Made by a program: the position numbers and the translations under genes | Shown: piece by piece, positions 50,767 to 59,061 of the stretch | Numbering within the stretch: the stretch's first letter is position 1 | Layout of the letters: each line of letters starts with the position of its first letter | Notes under the pieces: model-generated | The model's input: the letters and a program-made list of their open reading frames with translations, nothing else | The model's database searches: none | Told to the model about the DNA's origin: nothing | From: DASRHT01 sp035293765 | GTDB taxonomy: Bacteria; Chloroflexota; Ktedonobacteria; Ktedonobacterales; Ktedonobacteraceae | NCBI GenBank assembly: GCA_035293765.1 | Contig: DATGMF010000088.1 | Span: 1 to 64,000 of the forward strand | Length of the DNA stretch: 64,000 nucleotides | Direction: 5' to 3'

Positions 50767-52914
50767 ATGATGGATAATAAAATGCCGCTTGAGCCCGTAC
50801 AAACTCAGCTCTATATGAATCGCGAGTTGAGCTGGATCGAGTTCAACCGTCGTGTGTTTGAGGAGGCGCAATCCAGTCGCCATCCGCTGCTGGAGCGTGT
50901 AAAATTTATCTCTATCTTCGAGACCAACCTCGACGAATTCATTATGATCCGGCTAGCAGGCTTGAAGGATCAGATCGCGGCGGGCACGCCGGTGCGCAGC
51001 CCAGACGGAAGAACCGCGGAGCAACAACTGGCGGAGGTGCGGCAATCGCTGGCCCCCCTGGTGCAGGAGGTACGGCGCTACTGGCGCAATCAGCTCTTAC
51101 CCCTGCTGGCGGAACAGCATATCTATATCCTCGATTACGAACAACTCGACAGCCACCAGCGCGAAACCATGCGCAGCTACTTCGAAAACGAGGTTCTGCC
51201 GGTGCTGACGCCTCTGGCGGTCGATCCCGGCCACCCTTTTCCGCACATCTCTAACCGCAGCCTGAATCTGGCGGTGGTGATCAGCGATAGTCATGGCGAA
51301 CGCTTTGCCCGCCTCAAGGTTCCTCCCGCCCTGCCTCGTTTTGTTCGCGTGCCGGTTGCTTCAGAGCAGGCCGGAGAGTTGGAAGTCTTCGCGTTCGTCT
51401 GGATTGAACAGGTTATCGCGGCCAATTTGAGCATGCTCTTCCCTGGCTTCGATGTGTGGGAGTCCTATCCATTCCGCGTCCTGCGCGACGCCGATATCGA
51501 GTTGCAAGAGGACGACGCCTCCGATCTGCTGGAATATATCGAACAAGAAGTACGCGAACGCCGCTTTGGCCTGGTGGTCGATCTCACCGTTAATCCCTCC
51601 ATGCCTCCCCGTATCCGCCACCTCTTACTGGAAAATCTGGAGATTACCACCAACGATCTCACTGTGATAGATGGCCCGCTCGGCATGGGCGACGTGATAG
51701 AGCTGCACGAAATCGCTCGTCCTGAGCTCAAAGATCCGCCTTTCGTACCACGCGTTCCCCCTTTCCTGGCAAAGGGCAGCGATATATTCTCCGTCATCCA
51801 GAAGCACGATATCTTGCTGCACCATCCCTATGACAGCTTTAATAGCGTGGTCGATTTTATTCGCGCCGCCGCCGAAGATCCCCAGGTGCTGGCAATCAAA
51901 CAAACGCTGTACCGCGTGGGGACGAACGCGCCGGTGGTCAACTCTTTACTGCAAGCTGTGGAGAACGGCAAGCAGGTCGCGGTCCTGGTCGAACTAAAAG
52001 CCCGCTTCGATGAAGCGAATAATATTGGATGGGCCAGGGAGTTAGAAAAGGCGGGGGTACACGTTGTCTACGGCCTGATTGGCCTGAAGACGCATGCAAA
52101 GGTCGCGCTGGTGGTACGGAGAGAGGCTGACGGCCTGCATCGCTATGTACACCTGGGCACCGGCAATTACAATGCGACCACGGCAAAAATATATGAAGAC
52201 CTGTGCTTGATCACCTGCCAGCCTGATATTGGAGCCGATGCCACGGCGCTTTTCAATTCCCTTACCGGCTATTCGCGCCAGACGACCTACCGCAAGTTAC
52301 TGGTAGCGCCTGTAGGGCTGCGACGTGGGATCGTTGAGCGGATTGAGCGCGAGATCTGGCTACAGGAGCAGTACGGCAATGGACATCTCATTTTCAAGAT
52401 CAATGCCCTCACCGACCCGGAGATCGTGGCCTTGCTCTATCGCGCCTCACAGGCCGGGGTCCGCATAGAATTGATCGTGCGCGGCGTTTGCAGCTTGCGC
52501 CCCGGTATTCCCGGCACCAGCGAGCATATTTGCGTTCGCAGTATCGTTGGACGCTTTTTGGAGCATAGCCGGGTCTATTATTTCCATAACAACGGCGCTG
52601 AGGAGATTTACCTGGGCAGCGCCGATATGATGCAGCGCAACCTCAATACACGCGTAGAGACGCTTTTCCCCATCGATTCTCCCCTGTTACGCGAGGCTAT
52701 CCTTAAACGTATGATTGAGCCGATGCAGGCAGATACCGTCAATGCTCAGGAACTACAGCCTGACGGAACATACAGACCCGTGGCCCCCTTGCCAGGAACG
52801 CCACTTTTTGATAGCCAGGCATGGTTTATCACTCATCCCTTATTAGAAATGAAGGATGATAAATATGAAGAAACCGCCAGCCCGACGATCAGCGCCATAC
52901 CGTCAAATTCGTAA
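50767..52914 (+). CDS. ppk1: Polyphosphate kinase 1
   Basis: 715 residues, standard for PPK1. The N-domain starts YMNRELSWIEFNRRVFEEA, and FISIFETNLDEFIMIRLAGLK is diagnostic. The catalytic His regions are RYVHLGTGNYNA and FLEHSRVYYFHNNG. The C-terminal phospholipase-D-like core contains ELKARFDEANNIGWARELE. It reversibly polymerises phosphate from ATP. The ribosome binding site before the ATG at 50767 is weak. It stands alone, divergent from the tRNA-tig operon. Confidence 0.97.
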   Translation: MMDNKMPLEPVQTQLYMNRELSWIEFNRRVFEEAQSSRHPLLERVKFISIFETNLDEFIMIRLAGLKDQIAAGTPVRSPDGRTAEQQLAEVRQSLAPLVQEVRRYWRNQLLPLLAEQHIYILDYEQLDSHQRETMRSYFENEVLPVLTPLAVDPGHPFPHISNRSLNLAVVISDSHGERFARLKVPPALPRFVRVPVASEQAGELEVFAFVWIEQVIAANLSMLFPGFDVWESYPFRVLRDADIELQEDDASDLLEYIEQEVRERRFGLVVDLTVNPSMPPRIRHLLLENLEITTNDLTVIDGPLGMGDVIELHEIARPELKDPPFVPRVPPFLAKGSDIFSVIQKHDILLHHPYDSFNSVVDFIRAAAEDPQVLAIKQTLYRVGTNAPVVNSLLQAVENGKQVAVLVELKARFDEANNIGWARELEKAGVHVVYGLIGLKTHAKVALVVRREADGLHRYVHLGTGNYNATTAKIYEDLCLITCQPDIGADATALFNSLTGYSRQTTYRKLLVAPVGLRRGIVERIEREIWLQEQYGNGHLIFKINALTDPEIVALLYRASQAGVRIELIVRGVCSLRPGIPGTSEHICVRSIVGRFLEHSRVYYFHNNGAEEIYLGSADMMQRNLNTRVETLFPIDSPLLREAILKRMIEPMQADTVNAQELQPDGTYRPVAPLPGTPLFDSQAWFITHPLLEMKDDKYEETASPTISAIPSNS

Positions 52915-52952
52915 CAGTCAGGCAAGAAACGCCTGCCTGATGTACAAAAAGC

Positions 52953-52981
52953 AAGGAGGATAAAGTATGTTTATCCTCCTT
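52953..52981 (-). terminator. Intrinsic terminator between ppk1 and the CHAP gene
   Basis: A 12-bp stem AAGGAGGATAAA / TTTATCCTCCTT with a 5-nt loop. On the minus strand it is followed by GCTTTTTG, serving the CHAP gene. A smaller CAGGCA/TGCCTG hairpin nearer ppk1 could act for the plus strand. Confidence 0.75.
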
Positions 52982-53033
52982 CCAGGAAATAATGTCCCAC
53001 AATGAGGACATATCGTCTACAGGATGTCCTTAA

Positions 53034-53612
53034 CTACGCCCTCACAAACGATACGCCATAGCCGGGAGCGAACTCCACATAGGTCACCTGCCAGCGTCGC
53101 AGTCCCCAATTCATGTTGCTGGAAATCGCGTGACCATTGCTGAGCACGCGTTCGACGACCGCGACGTGTCCAAGCCCGCCGGCCCCCTGCACCCACGGCT
53201 GTAGCACGACGATGGCTCCCACTGTAGGCCAGCTAGAAACGTGCCAACCGTGGGCGTATGCACCTGCGCGCCACTGCCAGGCATTACCTCCCCAGGGAAC
53301 ATAGACTCCCTGTAATTGATGGTAGCGCTCATTAGCCCACCAGGTACACTGCCCATAGGGGAATCTATTGCCCCAGTTCGTGACAGCATTCTGACTAGCA
53401 GCACCATTGCTCACAGGGGTACACATCTGCTGCGTAGTTGCTTGCTCCAATGGAGAGCAGAGGGATTGGGCAAAGGCCCTTGAAGGATTGGAGCCGACAG
53501 CAGTGGCCCATAAGGCCAACCCTAAAAGAAACGCTACAACAACATGCCTCACTACAACGTTCGTCATACAGCGGTACCGAACATACAACTCCTTTTGCTG
53601 GTTACCATACAT
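53034..53612 (-). CDS. Secreted CHAP-domain (cysteine) peptidoglycan hydrolase or amidase
   Basis: About 192 residues from MYGNQQKELYVRYRC. A signal peptide (VVRHVVVAFLLGLALWATAV...RAFAQ) ends near residue 50. The CHAP domain begins NRFPYGQCTWWANERYHQL, with the catalytic Cys in YGQCTWWA, His in LGHVAVVERV, and a following polar residue in ISSNMNWG. CHAP enzymes cleave peptidoglycan stem or cross-bridge peptides outside the cell. GGAAGAGG lies about 10 nt before the ATG; an alternative start is MTNVVVRH at 53567. Confidence 0.9.
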   Translation of the reverse strand: MYGNQQKELYVRYRCMTNVVVRHVVVAFLLGLALWATAVGSNPSRAFAQSLCSPLEQATTQQMCTPVSNGAASQNAVTNWGNRFPYGQCTWWANERYHQLQGVYVPWGGNAWQWRAGAYAHGWHVSSWPTVGAIVVLQPWVQGAGGLGHVAVVERVLSNGHAISSNMNWGLRRWQVTYVEFAPGYGVSFVRA

Positions 53613-53920
53613 AGCAGCCAAACCTCTTCCTTGAGAATAAGAAAACAATCAACGCAACGATGCAGGCTAGAGTCATTGATATATCATGTCGTCCGTACTG
53701 CCGCATTACTGTATCTCTGCCTGCTATGGTCAGCCCCAACATTCTTTAGCTAGCTATACATTAGCCACGTAATAGTGTAATGAAACAATTTGAAATATAG
53801 TGACACATAGCAATAAATAGCTATCCTCAAGAAACGAGAGTCATGGGGAAAGAATTTATTTTGGTTAGAGTAAGGTATTGACGTTGGTGAAAAGACGTGT
53901 TATAGTAGGCCGGTAAACGC
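53613..53920. promoter_or_regulatory. Intergenic region holding the tRNA-Phe promoter
   Basis: TTGACG (53878-53883), 17-nt spacer, TATAGT (53901-53906) precede tRNA-Phe. Nothing else is recognised in this 308-nt gap apart from the divergent leader of the CHAP gene. Confidence 0.7.
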
Positions 53921-53993
<73 letters not shown>

Positions 53994-54011
53994 TTTTTTG
54001 TTTTTGGCATG

Positions 54012-54054
54012 TCCGTAGAGCCTTTTCTAAACTGGCTTTACGGATATTTTATTT
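54012..54054 (+). terminator. Intrinsic terminator after tRNA-Phe
   Basis: TCCGTAGAGCC (54012-54022) pairs over 11 bp (one G-T) with GGCTTTACGGA (54034-54044), followed by TATTTTATTT. Confidence 0.85.
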
Positions 54055-54550
54055 ATCGGCGATACATCCTTTGATAGCGAAAATATAGAGTGCCAGTTAT
54101 TTTTTAATTCTTTTTTAGCACAAAGCAGCTTATTACGCTTGACAATTTTTTTTCCGCTTGGCTATACTTTAAACGGTAACATGTGAAGTATTTCTTAGAC
54201 AGCAGAAGATCATCGTAGTAGAAAACGCTCGTCAAGCGCAAAATACCGAGTGAAGGTAAAAGCGAAATCATGGTCATGCCAGCCATGTACAGAACTGCGC
54301 TCGCTTACCTTCTGGCAGCATGTCGGTCATGTATAACGACCAGTTTCATCAGAAAAACTATTCCCGGCGGTCAGCAGCATCTATAGGGGGTAGTTGCTGC
54401 TACTAGCATCGCACTAAATGTTATCGCATCCTCAAGCTTGCAGTATGTGCTATATATTGTAAGTTAAATCCCCTATGCCATTTTTCATCTAATAATCAAA
54501 CATTATAAGTTTCTATTTCTTTATTGATCGTGAAATAAATACAATTACTC
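54055..54550. other. AT-rich gap with a second promoter-like site
   Basis: TTGACA (54139-54144), 18-nt spacer, TATACT (54163-54168). A possible 39-codon frame from the ATG near 54270 (MVMPAMYRTALAYLL...) has no good ribosome binding site, so I do not annotate it. An untranslated or small RNA from this promoter is possible. Confidence 0.4.
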
Positions 54551-54590
54551 TTGACAGTTAGTATTACCATTATTATACTACTGAGTAGTA
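54551..54590 (+). promoter_or_regulatory. Strong promoter with operator palindrome for the 33-aa peptide operon
   Basis: TTGACA (54551-54556), exactly 17 nt, TATACT (54574-54579). TACTAC-TGA-GTAGTA (54576-54590) is a perfect palindrome overlapping the -10 and the expected transcription start, so repressor binding there would block initiation. Confidence 0.8.
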
Positions 54591-54675
54591 AATACATAAT
54601 GAGCAATTCGAACTTGAAAAGCTCATTGTATTTCGCTGTTTTTGTTATCGCCTTAGCAGGCAAAGGAGAATTTCA

Positions 54676-54777
54676 ATGAAGAAAATTGTCATCCGCAAGA
54701 CCGAGGCTGTCAAACTTACCAGCAGTGCAACGCCGCTTTACGGCGATCCGTCGGCCTGCCCCATTATTGTCGTCTAA
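54676..54777 (+). CDS. 33-residue peptide, putative RiPP precursor or signal peptide
   Basis: MKKIVIRKTEAVKLTSS is followed by ATPLYGDPSACPIIVV. AAGGAG lies 7 nt before the ATG. The basic N-terminal half looks like a leader. The C-terminal part has Pro-Ser-Ala-Cys-Pro and ends in a hydrophobic IIVV. It sits alone behind a near-consensus promoter and is separated by a hairpin from a membrane metalloprotease gene, the layout of many ribosomal peptide systems. I know no named family with this sequence. The single Cys and absence of LanM/LanB, YcaO or rSAM enzymes argue against known classes. It could instead be an exported autoinducer. Confidence 0.7.
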   Translation: MKKIVIRKTEAVKLTSSATPLYGDPSACPIIVV

Positions 54778-54801
54778 CCAGGGTAGGCACCCTATAGCCT
54801 G

Positions 54802-54845
54802 GAGAGGCAGTCTGGTCATACTGCAAGCAGACTGCCTCTCTTCTT
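54802..54845 (+). terminator. Attenuator-like hairpin between the 33-aa peptide and M50 protease genes
   Basis: GAGAGGCAGTCTG (54802-54814) pairs perfectly with CAGACTGCCTCTC (54828-54840) around a 13-nt loop. TTCTTCC follows, a weak U-tract. Partial termination would give more peptide mRNA than protease mRNA. Confidence 0.75.
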
Positions 54846-54904
54846 CCAATTGATTGAAATGTCACAGCATATTTATTTTGCCTGGGAAAGTTTGGGGGAC
54901 AGAT

Positions 54905-56164
54905 ATGAGCAGCAGTTCCGTGCTGGAATTTTATCCGTTGACCTTTGTTCCCGATGGACCCGACGTTGTAATTGGGCGACTCGACATTGACAGCTTTGCT
55001 ACCTTTCCAGAGGATGGAGCTGAACTGCTTAAAAAGATACAGGCAGGTTTATCGCCCCAGGAAGCGGCGGCATGGTACGAGCAGCAGTACGGTGAGCCGC
55101 TTGATATCGATGACTTCATGGAAACGCTCAGAGACCTCCAGTTTGTACGGGAGGGAGCGGATACCGCAACGCCGTACGTGCCTGCCAAACCTGTTTCCTT
55201 GCAATGGTTGGGGAGAGCGATGTTCTCTCCGGTCGCCTGGATCATCTACATCCTGATTATCGGATATTGTGGATATTTGATGTTACGCTTCCCTTATCTG
55301 CGTATATCCTATAATCATATCTTCTTCTCCCCCTATTTCACGGTCATAGAACTGGCGCTCTTCCTCGCTCAATTTCCAGGCATTCTTTTTCATGAGTTTT
55401 TCCATATGATGGCTGGTCAGCGACTCGGTATTCCTTCTCGCATGGGAATAGGCCGTCGCCTCTATTTTCTCGTCTTCGAGACATACCTGACCGGATTATG
55501 GAGCGTGCCGCGCCGCGCTCGTTATTTACCTTTTCTGGCCGGGATGCTTGCCGATGTGCTCTGGATTTCACTGTTCACCATTGGAGCTAGCTTTGCTTAT
55601 ACCCCTTCCGCGCCCTATTCGTTTCCCGCCTTCTGCCTGGCTCTGGCTTTTACTACTACGCTACGCCTCATCTGGCAGTTTTACTTCTACCTCCAGACAG
55701 ACATCTATTATGTCATCACCAACGCATTTCGCTGCATTGACCTTCAGCAGACGACCAGGCGCTATCTGCTCAATCGCTTCTACCGCCTCATCGGTCGCCC
55801 TGACAAACTGGAAGATGAGGAGTTATGGTACCCGCAAGATCGCCAGATTGCCCGCTGGTATGCACCTATTTTCTCTCTTGGATACCTCTTCAGCATTCTG
55901 ACTTTCCTCCTGCTTGGTCTACCGATCACGATTCGCTCCCTCTCTGGGGTCGCGCTACATCTCGTCTCGCGTTCTCCACTGAGCCCGGATTTCTGGGACT
56001 CCTGCATTTTCCTGACGCTCAATGGTGTACAATTGGCGCTCGTGGCTTATATTGCTATACGCCAACATCGGAGCCGACGAGCGAAAGAGAACAGCGACCA
56101 TTCCTCCTCCGCTATGGAAAGTGAAGTTCCTTCTTCATCTATGGCGGATAACCCGGCAAGGTAA
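54905..56164 (+). CDS. M50/site-2-protease-like membrane metalloprotease with possible PqqD-like N-terminus
   Basis: About 419 residues from MSSSSVLEFYPLTFV, with GGGGGA upstream. Residues 1-90 are soluble and acidic (GLSPQEAAAWYEQQYGEPLDIDDFMETLRDL) and resemble PqqD/RRE-like peptide-binding domains. Then come hydrophobic helices with the zinc motif HEFFH (163-167) in GILFHEFFHMMAGQRLGIP, as in membrane-embedded M50 peptidases. Further helices and a Ser-rich tail follow. In known RiPP loci (for example yydH-like genes) such enzymes cut or export small peptides. Here the likely substrate is the 33-residue peptide just upstream (inference from position). Confidence 0.8.
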   Translation: MSSSSVLEFYPLTFVPDGPDVVIGRLDIDSFATFPEDGAELLKKIQAGLSPQEAAAWYEQQYGEPLDIDDFMETLRDLQFVREGADTATPYVPAKPVSLQWLGRAMFSPVAWIIYILIIGYCGYLMLRFPYLRISYNHIFFSPYFTVIELALFLAQFPGILFHEFFHMMAGQRLGIPSRMGIGRRLYFLVFETYLTGLWSVPRRARYLPFLAGMLADVLWISLFTIGASFAYTPSAPYSFPAFCLALAFTTTLRLIWQFYFYLQTDIYYVITNAFRCIDLQQTTRRYLLNRFYRLIGRPDKLEDEELWYPQDRQIARWYAPIFSLGYLFSILTFLLLGLPITIRSLSGVALHLVSRSPLSPDFWDSCIFLTLNGVQLALVAYIAIRQHRSRRAKENSDHSSSAMESEVPSSSMADNPAR

Positions 56165-56206
56165 GGTTTCTTATCCATACGAAGATGCATAGAAAGGATG
56201 CCGCTA

Positions 56207-58588
56207 ATGCAAGTTAAATTCCAACATAGCTGGATTACCGCGCCCTATCACGGTGACCGCATCGCTTTTGGGGAAGAGTCTCTGGGCCAGACAGACGCCA
56301 CATTCGTTGTCGATTGCCACCGCAACCATCGCGGCCCTTATACCGGCGTGGGAGAACTCCTCAGGCGATTAGTGCCCGCCGTCCATTCCCAGCATCCCGA
56401 CCTCGCCAACGCCCATGCGGTCGAAATCCTTTCTATAGCGCCAGAGCTCAAATCTTTACTTTCCGTCTCAATGGAAACCTTGACCTCTCTGGCCGTACCC
56501 GAGGAACGCACACGCTTTTACTCTCGTCTGAGAACCTTGCGCCTGGCTCACGGCCTGATTGATTTCCTCAAAGGCTGTATCTTGCGGGGAATCTATCACC
56601 ACTTAGCTATTTTTTTTGAAAATGTTCATACCGCCGATGTTCTTGACCAGGAATTCATCGGCGTGCTGCTCCGGCGAGCCGATGCGCAGCATATTACTGT
56701 AACAGTTGGCACCACCCAGGACACCTTGCCACAAACTATCACGCCTGCACTCTCCAGTTATGCACATCATGTACGACTAAAGCCTCCTTCAAAGGAAGAA
56801 TGCCAGCAACAATTGCAGAACTGGTCCATCCCGTCGGAGTGGAAGGAATGGCTGGTGCAGCATAGCGCGGGCTGGCAAGGGGAATGGGAGCCATTAAGAA
56901 CACTCACTGCTGAACTTACCGGCCTGCATCCTGAAGGCTCTTCGTTTGAAGAGGGCATGCAGAGACTCGTTGAGCAATTAACGCCAGAAATGCAAAAAGC
57001 ACTGGCGCAGGCTTATATCAAATCTAACTGCACTAGCGATTCGTTGCTAGAAATTATTGCCTACCGCCTGCTTGATACGGCGACACGTCAAGCCATGCAT
57101 GATACCCAGGCGGACGAACTGGAAAAGCTGGAACAATGGTCGCTCAAGCTAGGAGCCATCCCCTATCATTGCGAACGCGGACATGCTCCCGCACAACGCG
57201 GAGCCAAAGCATTGCAAGTAGCTCTCGACTACTGCATCAATATGGGCTACTACGAAGCTACTGTCGATCTGGGATATCGTGGGCGCAAGATCGTTGATTG
57301 GGAAAAGCAAATCGAATACTACTGGGCTTTTACCACGAAAAACACCACTTCTCTGGCTGCTCTGGGGCGTCCAGAAGAGGCCGAGGAGCTTTATAACGAA
57401 GCCCGAGCCTTCAGCACCAGCGCCTCTATTCACATGCAGGCGGCATACGCGACGGCGATGCTCTATACAAGGCACCATACTGAAGAGCGCCGTAACCATA
57501 CGCTGGCGAAAGCATGGATCAATCAGGCCATCGCCATAGCTGAGCTTCTTCCTAATCCTGGGAGGCGCTCATTCCAAACCGTCTTTAACCAGAACGGGCT
57601 GGCTCTAATCGAAATGCACCTGGGTCATGCTGAAAAAGCGTTGCAGCTTGTCACAAATGGGCTGGAGCGCCTGAATCGCGAACTGGAGCCAGGAGAGCAT
57701 ATGCTGCACCGTTCCGTCCTGCTCTACAATCGTGCCCAGGTTTATGCCGGTATGGGCAAAATTGAAGAGGCTCTAACCGACTATACCACAGTCATTGAAC
57801 AAGATCCTCACTACAGCGAATATTATTTTGACCGCGGCAATCTCTACCGTCGCCTGAATCGTAATCAAGAAGCTCTGGCCGACTACGAAAATGCGATCCG
57901 CTACAGTCCACCATACCCCGAAGCCTACTATAACCGCGCAGGAGTACTCTCAGCTCTGGGTCGCGACGAAGAAGCTCTGGCTGATTACAATTATGTGTTG
58001 GAACTGGACCCCGATTATGTCGATGCGCTCATCAACCGCGCCAGTATGCTTTATGAGCGAGGTGAGTTAGAGGCAGCCCGGCGTGATGTAGCACATGGGC
58101 TCACACTCCGCCCTGACAATGCTCAGCTTCTCTCTACCCTCGGCCTGATCGCGATGGCAGAAGAACGCTCAGAAGAGGCCCAACAAGCCTTTACCGCAGC
58201 CTTAGAGCATGATCCATCCCTTGTGGCCGCCTGGACCAATCGAGCAGTACTTTTTTTCGAACAAGGCAATATCAAGGCAGCCATCACCGATCTGACTCAT
58301 GCTCTGGAGCTGGCTCAAAATGCAACCGTGCTCTATAATCGTGGTCTGGCTTATCAGGCCAGAGAACAGTGGCAACAAGCCATTGATGATTACAATCAAG
58401 CTCTGGCCCTGGACAGAACGGATATGCAAGATATCCTTTACCAGCGCGGCGTATGCTACTTTCAACTTGGCAACAAAGAGCAAGCTCGTCTGGACTTTGA
58501 TGCCCATTTAGCAATGGGCGACTCTACCTACCGAGAAGAAATCGTTCGCCTCGATCCTTCGCTATTGACGGACGAAGCATTATTTTAG
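56207..58588 (+). CDS. TPR protein with degenerate ATPase-like N-terminal domain
   Basis: About 793 residues from MQVKFQHSWITAPYHGD, AAAGGA 8 nt upstream, 42 nt after the protease gene. Residues 1-230 look like a P-loop ATPase/AAA_16 domain that lost Walker A: the expected position reads DCHRNHRGPYTGVGELL, while a Walker B-like HLAIFFENVHTADVLD remains. From about 380 on there are at least eight TPRs (YFDRGNLYRRLNRNQEALAD, YYNRAGVLSALGRDEEALAD, LYNRGLAYQAREQWQQAIDD). A scaffold or peptide-binding sensor is likely. Coupled to the M50 gene, it may recognise the peptide or assemble the maturation complex (inference). Confidence 0.85.
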   Translation: MQVKFQHSWITAPYHGDRIAFGEESLGQTDATFVVDCHRNHRGPYTGVGELLRRLVPAVHSQHPDLANAHAVEILSIAPELKSLLSVSMETLTSLAVPEERTRFYSRLRTLRLAHGLIDFLKGCILRGIYHHLAIFFENVHTADVLDQEFIGVLLRRADAQHITVTVGTTQDTLPQTITPALSSYAHHVRLKPPSKEECQQQLQNWSIPSEWKEWLVQHSAGWQGEWEPLRTLTAELTGLHPEGSSFEEGMQRLVEQLTPEMQKALAQAYIKSNCTSDSLLEIIAYRLLDTATRQAMHDTQADELEKLEQWSLKLGAIPYHCERGHAPAQRGAKALQVALDYCINMGYYEATVDLGYRGRKIVDWEKQIEYYWAFTTKNTTSLAALGRPEEAEELYNEARAFSTSASIHMQAAYATAMLYTRHHTEERRNHTLAKAWINQAIAIAELLPNPGRRSFQTVFNQNGLALIEMHLGHAEKALQLVTNGLERLNRELEPGEHMLHRSVLLYNRAQVYAGMGKIEEALTDYTTVIEQDPHYSEYYFDRGNLYRRLNRNQEALADYENAIRYSPPYPEAYYNRAGVLSALGRDEEALADYNYVLELDPDYVDALINRASMLYERGELEAARRDVAHGLTLRPDNAQLLSTLGLIAMAEERSEEAQQAFTAALEHDPSLVAAWTNRAVLFFEQGNIKAAITDLTHALELAQNATVLYNRGLAYQAREQWQQAIDDYNQALALDRTDMQDILYQRGVCYFQLGNKEQARLDFDAHLAMGDSTYREEIVRLDPSLLTDEALF

Positions 58589-58746
58589 ATCAGGGGCAAC
58601 AGGCTGAACTGACGCAACAACCCACATCATTGATGGTAGAAAAGGATGGTGGGAGGTGTACAATGGTAGTAGGATTGTTGACCGCCAGGGATGGTACCTA
58701 ATTGATAATGCGTAGCGAACAGCTATGCAGCAAGAAAGGTAACACG

Positions 58747-58959
58747 ATGAGTATCAATTCTGGACAGATTAGCCAGTTGCTCAACAAAATACCATTTCCA
58801 ATTGGCAAAGCTGACCTGGTTCGCCAGGCGAAGCAAATGGGAGCGAACAACCAGATAGTGAGCGTCCTTGAGCGTCTCCCCGATAAAACATTCAACTCTT
58901 CACAAGAGTTACAAAAAGAGCTGGGAAGTATGGGCAACCTGGGCGGTTTCAAGGTATAA
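58747..58959 (+). CDS. DUF2795-like small protein
   Basis: 70 residues from MSINSGQISQLLNKIPFPIG. The IPFPIGKADLVRQAKQMGANNQIVSVLERLPDKTFNSSQELQKEL pattern (positions 13-60) matches DUF2795, small helical proteins common in Actinobacteria and Chloroflexota. Function unknown. AAAGG precedes the ATG by about 8 nt; the gap to the TPR gene is 158 nt, so it may have its own promoter. Confidence 0.85.
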   Translation: MSINSGQISQLLNKIPFPIGKADLVRQAKQMGANNQIVSVLERLPDKTFNSSQELQKELGSMGNLGGFKV

Positions 58960-58994
58960 ACCGGACGAGGGTTTTTATCTAAGCTAAGGGAAAA

Positions 58995-59025
58995 GACACC
59001 CTACAAGGTTTGCTTGTAGGGTGTC
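58995..59025. terminator. Bidirectional-type terminator
   Basis: GACACCCTACAAG (58995-59007) pairs perfectly with CTTGTAGGGTGTC (59013-59025), 5-nt loop. On the minus strand TTTTCCC follows, terminating the histidine kinase gene. On the plus strand GAGTTTCT follows, a weaker tract for the DUF2795 gene. Confidence 0.85.
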
Positions 59026-59061
59026 GAGTTTCTAAAACCCACTGTTGGCAGCGCAAACATC

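Noticed and set aside
54270..54390. 39-codon frame between tRNA-Phe and the peptide operon
   Set aside because: No ribosome binding site at useful spacing and no conserved features.
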